This document shows, piece after piece, positions 1 to 10,431 of a stretch of DNA of 64,000 nt (position 1 is the stretch's first letter; the number at the start of each line of letters is the position of its first letter). The DNA comes from Hyperoodon ampullatus. Taxonomy: Eukaryota; Chordata; Mammalia; Artiodactyla; Ziphiidae. The translations under genes were made by a program, and so were the position numbers. The notes beneath the pieces are model-generated. The model worked only from the letters and a program-made list of their open reading frames with translations. It was not told where the DNA came from and made no database searches. The stretch lies in contig CATKHW010000013.1 in assembly GCA_949752795.1 (NCBI GenBank), positions 868,001 through 932,000 on the forward strand, written 5' to 3'.

Positions 1-214
1 CTCACCAAAAACGAGTTGAAAAATGGAGCTCAGGGGCACAGCAATTCACAAACTGGCCGAGTAATAAAGGACAACTATCGTCCAAAAATCTGTTGAGGGA
101 AGGCAACGAGGCGGACTTGAAAGCGAGGCAGAATAGCAGGAAACAGATTTCAACAGGTACGTTGGAATCGCCTTTAAAGCACAGGAAGACGGGCACAACT
201 TCGACAATGATGCA
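1..214 (+). mobile_element. Diverged L1 ORF2 segment, left of the palindrome (monomer 1)
   Basis: The + strand translation in the frame used by the 87-residue open frame of most monomers can be aligned by eye to the mammalian L1 ORF2 C-terminal half: a Trp/Glu-Lys-rich stretch, then NKGQLSSK where L1 has a similar DKG-(L/I)-(I/x)S motif, then a basic Lys-His-Arg-Lys stretch where L1 has Lys-His-Met-Lys-Lys-Cys. At DNA level, ataaaggacaactatcgtcc parallels the L1 gataaaggg-ctagtatcc segment. No catalytic domain is present; this lies downstream of reverse transcriptase. It is decayed and non-functional. The same segment recurs in every monomer. Confidence 0.6.
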
Positions 215-288
215 CTTGGCCAAAAAGGGCGTATGCGTTTTCTCCTGAATATATTCAGGAGAAAACGCATACGCCCTTTTTGGCCAAG
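215..288. repeat. 74-bp perfect palindrome, no spacer (monomer 1)
   Basis: Two 37-base arms meet at 251/252 with no spacer; the centre reads gaatatattc. Every pair from 215/288 to 251/252 is complementary, and the outer edges read cttggcc and ggccaag. Each arm carries an A5/T5 run and the CpG-containing gggcgtatgcg. It sits where the L1 alignment is interrupted between the 'aaatgctcaacatca' and 'gggaaatgcaaatc' equivalents. The same element is in all 37 monomers; coordinates and condition are given in each monomer entry. It could extrude as a cruciform, or fold as a hairpin in RNA. Confidence 0.95.
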
Positions 289-817
289 CAAGCAAGCGGG
301 CAATGCAAATCTGCACTACAAAGAAGTATCACTTCCCACCGGTCAAAAGGGACATCCACAAAATGTGTAAAAACCAGAAAGGCAAGACAGGCCCTGGAGA
401 ACAGGGAGCCTTGTTATGCTGATGGGCGGGATGTAAATTGCCAACTGCCTCTCTGGAGGAGTGCATTGTGTTCCCTAAAACAAGTAAACAACAGAGCTAC
501 AGAGCCAAGGGCACTTCCGGTCTAGGGATTATACCTTGGGAAAACTGAAAATCAATAAGACAGAGCCACCCCAAAATTTAGGGCTGCACTGCTTACAAGG
601 ACCTCAACTTGGGTACACCTTAAATATCCCAGGAAATATAAAAATGGTTCAAAAAATTGTGGTACTTACGTACGGTGGAATATCCCTCAGCCATGAAATC
701 AATGTCATAAGACCAGTAGCAGCAAAATGGGTGGATTCAGGTATGATGATTCTAAGTGAAATATGTCACACAGAAAAAGAAACTTATCATAAGATATCAC
801 TTATGAAGATCCTGTAA
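289..817 (+). mobile_element. Diverged L1 ORF2 C-terminus, right of the palindrome (monomer 1)
   Basis: The clearest L1 homology in the monomer. At DNA level, gcaatgcaaatc, a ccaccggtcaaaag-type stretch, ggagaacagggagcc and gggatgtaaattg are recognisable against cetartiodactyl L1. At protein level the short frames give PLWRS (L1 PLW(K/R)-type), then GIYLGK where L1 has GIYPK, then ILSEISHTEKETYHKISL where L1 ORF2 ends with an ILS-(x)-SQ-(x)-K-type segment. Single-base indels split it into two open frames (280-525 and 536-817). The last frame stops at the taa ending at 817, close to where ORF2 normally ends. Decayed, not coding. Confidence 0.82.
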
Positions 818-1160
818 ACATGGCTACACTTGAACTGAGTTAGGAAAGAGAACAGTGTCTCACATTTAGAAAACACTCTTATGCCTGCTTAAGGGGGAAC
901 GAGAGGTGGGGTGATGCATAAAACCAGAGTTTTATATAAGCACAGGTACCGTTCCATAACCAACTATGGAATAGACAAGACCTACACCTTCCTCAGTGAA
1001 AGGGACTCAAAACCCCATATTTCCCGCAGAAGAATATATCTGACTAGTAAGAATCTTAAAACCTATGTATTGATATGTCTCCATAAGGGAATCAAGTGTG
1101 TCTAGACTGGCATAAACATGGCAGCGAGAATCAGCTCAAACCCACTATAAAAAGGAATTT
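818..1160 (+). mobile_element. Diverged L1 3' UTR (monomer 1)
   Basis: Follows ORF2 in the correct order and spacing. Recognisable landmarks are tagaaaacactcttatg, the purine-rich aagggggaacgagaggtgggg, the accaactatggaatagacaa stretch (L1: accaacaaggacctactgtatagc-type), agaatatatctgac...aagaatct (same words, order rearranged by divergence) and the final cactataaaaagg near the L1 polyadenylation region. This 3' UTR type is that of cetartiodactyl L1, which supports a whale or other cetartiodactyl source. Confidence 0.72.
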
Positions 1161-1179
1161 CAAAATCAAAACAAAAAAA
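1161..1179 (+). mobile_element. A-rich remnant of the L1 poly(A) tail (monomer 1)
   Basis: The run caaaatcaaaacaaaaaaac directly follows the L1 3' UTR-like sequence. Its length varies by one or two A residues between monomers (for example 8 A at 4649-4656, and a 9-A run in monomer 10 near 16811). This fits an L1 tail frozen into the satellite unit and fixes the L1 orientation as +. Confidence 0.7.
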
Positions 1180-1640
1180 CAGGGAAATTCTTTACAATTC
1201 CTTCAGGGTCTCTGATGAAACCTGGAATGACCCTATCTACAATGACAGCTGGATGTGGCATAAGGCTGGACACTTGGGACTGAGAGGATTGGTGAGATAG
1301 GGTGAGCAAATGGAGACCCTTTAAAGCAATAATGCATGGCAACCATTCCATGGGTCCCAACTCTCCAGGTTGAAGGAAATATTACTACAGTTATAATATG
1401 TACGGGAAACCTAGATAACAGACACACTGTGAATACGAAAGGTTTCTAAAACTCATCGAATAGTCCCTCTCCTGGTGCTCCGGTTTGACTTTCCATCTGC
1501 TTTACTATCAATCTCCCAACTTGGAGAGACAAGCCCTTTAACCTCCTGGTTCGAACAGGTTTCCAATTTGGCAGAGGATGAAAGGGAAGAGGGAGAACCA
1601 ATGAGTGAGTAGCTGTTAGGCATTTGGACGGGCATATATC
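1180..1640. repeat. Unidentified part of the monomer (monomer 1)
   Basis: About 460 bp that I cannot assign to L1 or another family. It contains a short inverted word (cccattccatggg in most copies), several single CpGs and minus-strand frames of 60-68 codons that recur in most monomers. No promoter, RNA gene fold or protein domain is apparent. It may be more diverged L1, or the remains of whatever flanked the founding L1 insertion. Confidence 0.55.
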
Positions 1641-1738
1641 ACTCTAACTTCCCGGCAGGTAGAAGAATTAACCAAAGTCTCAGCACCCCACCGGGAACCA
1701 GCATAGGTCCTGAACCAAAATGTTGGACTTGCGGTCAG
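1641..1738 (+). mobile_element. Weakly L1-like segment leading into the next monomer
   Basis: The + translation gives PKFWTCGQLTKNELKN in many monomers, which loosely follows the L1 ORF2 segment ending in a Ser-Phe-Cys-Thr-Ala-Lys-Glu motif just upstream of the part found at the monomer start. It is contiguous and collinear with the L1 segment of the next monomer, so the L1 homology probably begins here. Tentative. Confidence 0.35.
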
Positions 1739-3475
1739 CTCACCAAAAACGAGTTGAAAAATGGAGCTCAGGGGCACAGCAATTCACAAACTGGCCGAGT
1801 AATAAAGGACAACTATCGTCCAAAAATCTGTTGAGGGAAGGCAACGAGGCGGACTTGAAAGCGAGGCAGAATAGCAGGAAACAGATTTCAAGAGGTACGT
1901 TGGAATCACCTTTAAAGCACAGGAAGAGGGGCACAACTTCGACAGTGATGCACTTGGCCAAAAAGGGCGTATGCGTTTTCTCCTGAATATATTCAGGAGA
2001 AAACGCATACGCCCTTTTTGGCCAAGCAAGCAAGCGGGCAATGCAAATCTGCACTACAAAGAAGTATCACTTCCCACCGGTCAAAAGGGACATCCACAAA
2101 ATGTGTAAAAACCAGAAAGGCAAGACAGGCCCTGGAGAACAGGGAGCCTTGTTATGCTGATGGGCGGGATGTAAATTGCCAACTGCCTCTCTGGAGGAGT
2201 GCATTGTGTTCCCTAAAACAAGTAAAGAACAGAGCTACAGAGCCAAGGGCACTTCCAGTCTAGGGAATATACCTCGGGAAAACTGAAAATCAATAAGACA
2301 GAGCCACCGCAAAACTTAGGGCTGCACTGCTTACAAGGACCTCAACTTGGGTACACCTTAAATATCCCAGGAAATATAAAAATGGTTCAAAAAATTGTGG
2401 TACTTACGTACGATGGAATATCCCTCAGCCATGAAATCAATGTCATAAGACCAGTAGCAGCAAAATGGGTAGATTCATGTATGATGATTCTAAGTGAAAT
2501 AAGTCACAGAGAAAGAAACTTATCATAAGATATCACTTATGAAGATCCTGTAAACATGGCTACTCTTGAACTGAGTTAGGAAAGAGAACACTGTCTCACA
2601 TTTAGAAAACACTCTTATGCCTGCTTAAGGGGGAAGGAGAGGTGGGGTGATGCATAAACCCAGAGTTTGATATAAGCACAGGTACCGTTCCAAAAACCAA
2701 CTATAGAATAGACAAGACCTACACCTTCCTCAGTGAAAGGGACTCAAAACCCCATATTTCCTGCAAAGGAATATATCTGATTAGTAAAAATCTTAAAACC
2801 TATGTATTGATATGTCTCCGTAAGGGAATCAAGTGTGTCTAGACTGGCATAAACATGGCAGCGAGAATCAGCTCAAACCCACTATAAAAAGGAACTTCAA
2901 AAACAAAACAAAAAAACTGGGAAATTCTTTACAATTCCTTCAGGGTCTCTGATGAAACCTGGAATGACCCTATCTACAATGACAGCTGGATGTGGCATAA
3001 GGCTGGACACTTGGGACTGAGAGGATTGGTGAGATTGGGTGAGCAAATGCAGACCCTTTAAAGCAATAATGCATGGCACCCATTCCATGGGTCCCAACTC
3101 TCCAGGTTGAAGGGAATATTATTACAGTTATAACATGTACGGGAAACCTAGAGAACGGACACACTGTGAATACCAAAGGTTTCTAAAACTCAACGAATAG
3201 TCCCTCTCCTGGTGCTCCGATTTGACTTTCCATCTGCTTTACTATCAAGCTCCCAACTTGGAGAGACAGCCCCTTTAACCTCCTGGTTCGCACAGGTTGC
3301 CAATTTGGCAGAGGATGAAAGGGAAGAGGGAGAACCAATGAGAGAGTAGCTGTTAGGCATTTGGATGGGCACATATCACTGTAATTTCCCGGCAGGAAGA
3401 ATAATTAACCAAAGTCTCAGCCACCCACCGGGAACCAGTACAGGTGCTGAACCAAAATTTTGGACTTGCGGTCAG
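1739..3475 (+). repeat. Monomer 2
   Basis: 1,737 bp. Perfect palindrome at 1953-2026. The left and middle parts recur in monomer 17 at offset 26,083. Carries gtagattcatg near 2469 and a two-base shortening in cacagagaaagaaac near 2506, both shared with 17. caataatgc and gggaaacc states. Confidence 0.9.
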
Positions 3476-5213
3476 CTCAACAAAAACGAGTTGAAAAATG
3501 GAGCTCAGGGGCACACCAATTCACAAACGGGCCGAGTAATAAAGGACAACTATCGTCCAAAAGTCTGTTGGGGGAAGGCAATGAGGCGGACTTGAAAACG
3601 AGGCAGAATAGCAGGAAACAGATTTCAAGAGGTATGTTGGAATCGCCTTTAAAGCACAGGAAGAGGGGTTCAACTTCGACAATGATGCACTTGGCCAAAA
3701 AGGGCGTATGCGTTTTCTCCTGAATATATTCAGGAGAAAACGCATACGCCCTTTTTGGCCAAGCAAGCAAGCGGGCAATGCAAATCTACACTACAAAGAA
3801 GTATCACTTCCCACCGGTCAAAAGGGACATCCACAAAATGTGTAAAAACCAGAAAGGCAAGACAGGCCCTGGAGAACAGGGAGCCTTGTTATGCTGATGG
3901 GCGGGATGTAAATTGCCAACTGCCTCTCTGGAGGAGTGCATTGTGTTCCCTAAAACAAGTAAACAACAGAGCTACAGAGCCAAGGTCACTTGCAGTCTAG
4001 GGAATATACCTTGGGAAAACTGAAAATCAATAAGACAGAGCCACCCCAATATTTAGGGCTGCACTGCTTACAAGGACCTCAACTTGGGCACACCTTAAAT
4101 ATCCCAGGAAATATAAAAATGGTTCTAAAAATTGTGGTACTTACGTACGATGGAATATCCCTCAGCCATGAAATCAATGTCATAAGACAAGTAACAGCAA
4201 AATGGGTGGATTCAGGTACGATGATTCTAAGTGAAATATGTCACAGAGAAAAATATACTTATCATAAGATATAGCTTATGAAGATCCTGTAAACATGGCT
4301 ACACTTGAACTGAGTTAGGAAAGAGAACAGTGTCTCACATTTAGAAAACAATCTTATGCCTGCTTAAGGGGGAAGGAGAGGTGGGGTGATGCATAAATCC
4401 AGGGTTTGATGTAAGCACAGGTACCGTTCCAAAAACCAACTATGGAATAGAAAAGACCTACACCTTCCTCAGTGAAAGGGACTCAAAACCCCATATTTGC
4501 CGCAGAGGAATATATCTGACTAGTAAGAATCTTAAAACCTATGTATTGTTATGTCTCCGTAAGGGAATCAAGTGTGTCTAGACTGGCATAAACATGGCAG
4601 CGAGAATCAGCTCAAACCCACTATAAAAAGGAATTTCAAAAACAAAACAAAAAAAACTGGGAAATTCTTTACAATTCCTTCAGGGTCTCTGATGAAACCT
4701 GGAATGACCCTATCTACAATGACAGCTGGATGTGGCATAAGGAGGGACACTTGGGACTGAGAGGATTGGTGAGATTGGGTGAGCAAATGCAGACCCTTTA
4801 AAGCACAAATGCCTGGCACCCATTCCATGGGTCCCAACTATCCAGGTTGAAGGGAATATTACTACAGCTATAACATGTACGGGAAACCTAGAGAACGGAC
4901 ACACTGTGAATACGAAAGGTTTCTAAAACTCAACGAATAGTCCCTCTCCTGGTGCTCCGGTTTGACTTTCCATCTGCTTTACTATCAACCTCCAACTTGG
5001 AGAGACAGCCCCTTTAACCTCCTGGTTCGCACAGGTTGCCAAATTGGCAGAGGATTAAAGGGAAGAAGGAGAATCCATGAGAGTGAAGCTGTTAGGCATT
5101 TGGACGGGCACATATCACTCTAACTTCCCGGCAGGAAGAAGAAGTAACCAAAGTCTCAGCCACCCACGGGAACCAGCATAGGCCCTGAACCAAAATTTTG
5201 GACTTGCGGTCAG
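3476..5213 (+). repeat. Monomer 3
   Basis: 1,738 bp. Perfect palindrome at 3690-3763. Only its last ~170 bp survive in block B, as the right end of hybrid monomer 17. Distinguishing changes are ctcaacaaaaacg at the start, cacaaatgcc near 4805, and the aggattaaag / gaatccatgagagtg group near 5051-5085. Confidence 0.9.
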
Positions 5214-6952
5214 CTCACCAAAAACGAGTTGAAAAATGGAGCTCAGGGGCACAGCAATTCACAAACTGGCCGAGTAATAAAGGACAACTATCGTCCAAAA
5301 ATCTGTTGAGGGAAGGCAACGAGGAGGAATTGAAAGCGGTGCAGAATAGCAGGAAACAGATTTCAAGACGTACGTTGGAATCGCCTTTAAAGCACAGGAA
5401 GAGGGGCACAACTACGACAATGATGCACTTGGCCAAAAAGGGCGTATGCGTTTTCTCCTGAATATATTCAGGAGAAAACACATACGCCCTTTTTGGCCAA
5501 GCAAGCAAGCGGGCAATGCAAATCTGCACTACAAATAAGTATGACTTCCCACCGGTCAAAAGGGACACCAACAAAATGTGTAAAAACCAGAAAGGCAGGA
5601 CAGGCCCTGGAGAACAGGGAGCCTTGTTATGCTGATGGGCGTGATGTAAATTGACAACTCCCTCTCTGGAGGAGTGCATTGTGTTCCCTAAAACCAGTAA
5701 ACAACAGAGCTACAGAGCCAAGGGCACTTCTAGTCTAGGGAATATACCTTGGGAAAACTGAAAATCAATAAGACACAGCCACCCCAAAATTTAGGGCTGC
5801 ACTGCTTACAAGGACCTCAACTTGGGTACACCTTAAATATCCCAGGAAATATAAAAATGGTTCAAAAAATTGTGGTACTTACGTACGATTGAATATCCCT
5901 CAGCCATGAAATCAATGTCATAAGACCAGTAGCAGCAAAATGGGTGGATTGAGGTATGATGATTCTAAGTGAAATAAGTCACACAGAAATAGAAACTTAT
6001 CATAAGATATCACTTATGAAGATCCTGTAAACATGGCTACACTTGAACTGAGTTAGGAAAGAGAACAGTGTCTCACATTTACAAAACACTCTTATTCCTG
6101 CTTAAGGGGGAAGGAGAGGTGGGGTGATGCATAAAACCAGAGTTTGATATAAGCACAGGTACCGTTCCAAAAACCAACTATGGAATAGACAAGACCTACA
6201 CCTTCCTCAGTGAAAGGGACTCAAAACCCCATATTTCCCGCAGAGGAATATATCTGACTAGTAAGAATCTTAAAAGCTATGTATTGATATGTCTCCGTAA
6301 GGGAATCAAGTGTGTCTAGACTGGCATAAACATGGCAGCGAGAATCAGCTCAAACCCACTATAAAAAGGAATTTCAAAAACAAAACAAAAAAACTGGGAA
6401 ATTCTTTACAATTCCTTCAGGGTCTCTGATGAAACCTGGAATGACCATATCTACAATGACAGCTGGATGTGTCATAAGGAGGGACACTTGGGACTGAGAG
6501 GATTGTTGAGATTGGGTTAGCAAATGCAGACCCTTTAAAGCAATAATGCATGGCACCCATTCCATGGGTCCCAACTCTCCAGGTGGAAGGAAATATTTCT
6601 ACAGCTATAACATGTACAGGGAACCTAGAGAACGGACACACTGTGAATACGAAAGGTTTCTAAAACTCAACGAATAGTCCCTCTCCTGGTGCTCCGGTTT
6701 GACTTTCCATCTGCTTTACTATCAACCTCCCAACTTGGAGAGACAGCCCCTTTAACCTCCTGGTTCGCAAAGGTTTCCAATTTGGCAGAGGATGAAAGGG
6801 AAGAGGGAGAACCAATGAGAGAGTAGCTGTTAGGCATTTGGACGGGCACATATCACTCTAACTTCCGGGCAGGAAGAAGAATTAACCAAAGTCTCAGCCA
6901 CCCACCGGGAAAGAGCATAGGTGTTGAACCAAAATTTTGGACTTGCGGTCAG
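5214..6952 (+). repeat. Monomer 4
   Basis: 1,739 bp. Palindrome at 5428-5501 with one mismatched pair (aaacaca where others have aaacgca, a CpG transition). Partner 18 has this base intact. Unusual cagggaacc at 6617-6625, and ttagcaaatg near 6517, are shared with 18. Confidence 0.9.
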
Positions 6953-8691
6953 CTCATCAAAAACGAGTTGAGAAATGGAGCTCAGGGGCACAGCAATTCA
7001 CAAACTGGCCGAGTAATAAAGGACAACTATCGTCCAAAAATCTGTTGAGGGAAGGCAAAGAGGCGGACTTGAAAGCGAGGCAGAATAGCAGGAAACAGAT
7101 TTCAAGAGGTACGTTGGAATCACCTTTAAAGCACAGGAAGAGGGGCACAACATCGACAATGATGCACTTGGCCAAAAAGGGCGTCTGCGTTTTCTCCTGA
7201 ATATATTCAGCAGAAAACGCATACGCCCTTTTTGGCCAAGCAAGCAAGCGGGCAATGCAAATCTGCACTACAAAGAAGTATCACATCCCACTGGTCAAAA
7301 GGGTCATCCACAAAATGTGTAAAAACCAGAAAGGCAAGACAGGCCCTGGAGAACAGGGAGCCTTGTTATGCTGATGGGCGGGATGTAAATTGCCAACAGC
7401 CTCTCTGGAGGAGTGCATTGTGTTCCCTAAAACAAGTAAATAACAGAGCTACAGAGCCAAGGGCACTTCCAGTCTAGGGAATATTCCTTGGGAAAACAGA
7501 AAATCAATAAGACAGAGCCACCCCAAAATTTAGGGCTGCACTGCTTACAAGGACCTCAACTTGGGTACACCTTAATTATCCAATGAAATATAAAAATGGT
7601 TCCAAAAATTGTGGTACTTACGTACGATGGAATATCCCTCAGCCATGAAATCAATGTCGTAAGACCAGTAGCAGCAAAATGGGTGGAATCAGGTACGATG
7701 ATTCTAAGTGAAATAAGTCACACAGATAAAGAAACTTATCATAAGATATCACTTATGAAGATCCTGTAAACGTGGCTACACTTCAACTTCGTTAGGAAAG
7801 AGATCAGTGTGTCACATTTAGAAAACACTCTAATGCCTGCTTAAGGGGGAAGGAGCGGTGGGGTGATGCATAAAAACAGAGTTTGATATAAGCACAGGTA
7901 CCGTTCCAAAAACCAACTATGGAATAGACAAGACCTACACCTTCCTCAGTGAAAGGGACTCAAAACCCCATATTTCCCGCAGAGGAATATATCTGACTAG
8001 TAAGAATCTTAAAACCTATGTATTGATATGTCTCCGTAAGGGAATCAAGTGTGTCTACACTGGCATAAACATGGCAGCGAGAATCAGCTCAAACCCACTA
8101 TAAAAAGGAATTTCAAAAACAAAACAATAAAACTGGGAAATTCTTAACAATTCCTTCAGGGTCTCTGATGAAACCTGGAATGACCCTATCTACAGCGACA
8201 GCTGGATTTGGCATAAGGCTGGACACTTGGGACTGAGAGTATTGCTGAGATTGGGTGAGCAAATGCAGACACCTTAAAGTAATAATGCATGGCACCCATT
8301 CCATGGGTCCCAACTCTCCAGGTTGAAGGGAATATTACTACAGTTATAACATGTACGGGAAACCTAGAGAACGGACACACTGTGAATACGAAAGGTTTCT
8401 AAAACTCAACGAATAGTCCCTCTACTGGTGCTCCAGTTTGACTTTCCATCTGCTTTACTATCAGCCTCCCAACTTGGAGAGACAGACCCTTTAACCTCCT
8501 GGTTCGCACACGTTTCCAATTTGGCAGAGGATGAAAGGGAAGAGGGAGAACCAATGAGAGAGTAGCTGTTAGGCATTTGGACGGGCACATATCACTGTAA
8601 TTTCCCGGCAGGAAGAAGAATTAACCAAAGTCTCAGCCACCCACCGGGAACCAGTATAGGTCCTGAACCAAAATTTTGGACTTGCGGTCAG
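6953..8691 (+). repeat. Monomer 5
   Basis: 1,739 bp. Palindrome at 7167-7240 with two mismatched pairs (gcgtctgcg in the left arm, tcagcag in the right). Partner 19 is almost identical; one visible difference is caatgaaat near 7580 against caaggaaat in 19. Confidence 0.9.
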
Positions 8692-10431
8692 CTCACTAAA
8701 CACGAGTTGAAAAATGGAGCTCAGGGGCACAGCAATTCACAAACTGGCCGAGTAATAAAGGACAACTATCGTCCAAAAATCTGTTGAGGGAAGGCAACGA
8801 GGCGGACTTGAAAGCGAGCCAGAATAGCAGGAAACAGATTTCAACAGGTACGTTTGAATCGCCTTTTAACAACAGGAAGAGGGGCACAACTTCAACAATG
8901 ATGCACTTGTCCAAAAAGGGTGTATGCGTTTTCTCCTGAATATATTCAGGAGAAAACGCCTACGCCCATTTTGGCAAAGCAAGCAAGCGGGCAATGCAAA
9001 TCTGCACTACAAAGAAGTATCACTTCCCACCGGTCAAAAGGGACATCCACAAAATGTGTAAAAACCAGAAAGGCAAGACAGGCCGTTGAGAACAGGGTGC
9101 CTTGTTATGCTGATGGGCGGGATGTAAATTGACAACTGCCTCTCTGGAGCAGTGCATTGGGTGCCCTAAAACAAGTAAACAACAGAGCTACAGAGCCAAG
9201 GGAACTTCCAGTCTAGGGAATATTCCTTGGGAAAACTGAAAATCAATAAGACAGAGCCACCTCAAAATTTAGGGCTGCACTGCTTACAAGGACCTCAAGT
9301 TGGGTATGCCTTAATTATCCCTGGAAATATAAAAATAGGTTCAAAAAATTGTGGTACTTATGTACGATGGAATATCCCTCAGCCATGAAATCAATGTCAT
9401 AAGACCAGTAGCAGCAAAATGGGTGGATTCAAGTACGATGATTCTAAGTGAAATAAGTCACACATAAAAAGAAACTTATCATAAGATATCACTTATGAAG
9501 ATCCTGTAAACATGGCTACACTTGAACTGAGTTAGGAAAGAGAACAGTGTCTCACATTTAGAAAACACTCTTATGCCTGCTTAAGGGGGAAGGAGAGGTG
9601 GGGTGATGCCTAAAACCAGAGTTTGATATAAGCACAGGTACCGTTCCAAAAACCATCTATGGAATAGAGAAGACCTAAACCTTCCTCAGTGAAAGGGACT
9701 CAAAACCCCATATTTCCCGCAGAGGAATATATCTGACTATTAAGAATCTTAAAACCTATGTATTGATATGTCTCCATTACGGAATCAAGTGTGTCTAGAC
9801 TGGCATAAACATGGCAGCGAGAATCAGCTCAAACCCACTATAAAAAGGAATTTCAAAAACAAAACAAAAAAACTGGGAAATTCTTTACAATTCCTTCAGG
9901 GTCTCTGATGAAACCTGGAATGACCCTATCTACAATGACAGCTGGATGTGGCATAAGGAGGGACACTTGGGACTGAGACGATTGGTGAGATTGGTTGAGC
10001 AAATGCAGACCCTTTAAAGCACAAATGCCTGACACCCATTCCATGGGTCCCAACTCTCCAGGTTGAAGGGAATATTACTACAGCTATAATTTGTACGGGA
10101 AACCTAGAGAACGGACACACTGTGAATACGAAAGGTTTCTAAAACTCAACGAATAGTCCCTCTCCTGGTGCTCCGGTTTGACATTCCATCTGCTTCGCTA
10201 TCAATCTCCGAACTTGGAGCGACAGCCCCTTTAACCTCCTAGTCCGCACACGTTTCCAATTTGGCAGAGGATGAAAGGGAAGAGGGAGAACCAATGAGAG
10301 AGTAGCTGTTAGGCATTTGGACGGACACATATCACTCTAACTTCCCGGCAGGAAGAAGAGTTAACCAAAGTCTCAGCGACCCACCGGGAACCAGTATGGT
10401 TCCTGAACCAAAATTTTGGACTTGCGGTCAG
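8692..10431 (+). repeat. Monomer 6
   Basis: 1,740 bp. Palindrome at 8906-8979 is degraded, with about five mismatched pairs in both arms. Its left part recurs in hybrid monomer 20; its right part has no block B copy. Private gcattgggtgccc near 9154-9166 marks the point where hybrid 20 departs. Confidence 0.9.

Larger units (their letters stand above)
1..1738 (+). repeat. Monomer 1
   Basis: 1,738 bp. Perfect palindrome at 215-288. Partner of monomer 16, differing by only a handful of bases (for example gaagacggg against gaagagggg near 187, and one extra t near 413). Carries the caataatgc and gggaaacc marker states in its right part, and private gataaccagacac-type changes near 1416 that are shared with monomer 16. 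Confidence 0.9.

Noticed and set aside
579..586. Telomere-like ttaggg word in each monomer
   Set aside because: A single hexamer per 1.74 kb (aaatttagggctg), never in tandem.
340..817. Functional L1 ORF2
   Set aside because: Only the C-terminal end is represented. Endonuclease and reverse transcriptase regions are absent, and the frame is broken in every monomer.
1145..1155. TATA-like ctataaaaagg in each monomer
   Set aside because: It lies in the L1 3' UTR end next to the A-rich tail, with no coding region or initiator downstream; a compositional match.
1740..2054. Minus-strand frames of 103-104 codons (and 85 codons) recurring in nearly every monomer
   Set aside because: They run antisense across the L1-derived part and the palindrome. 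They recur only because the DNA repeats, are broken or altered by indels in several monomers, and show no domain or codon-level constraint.
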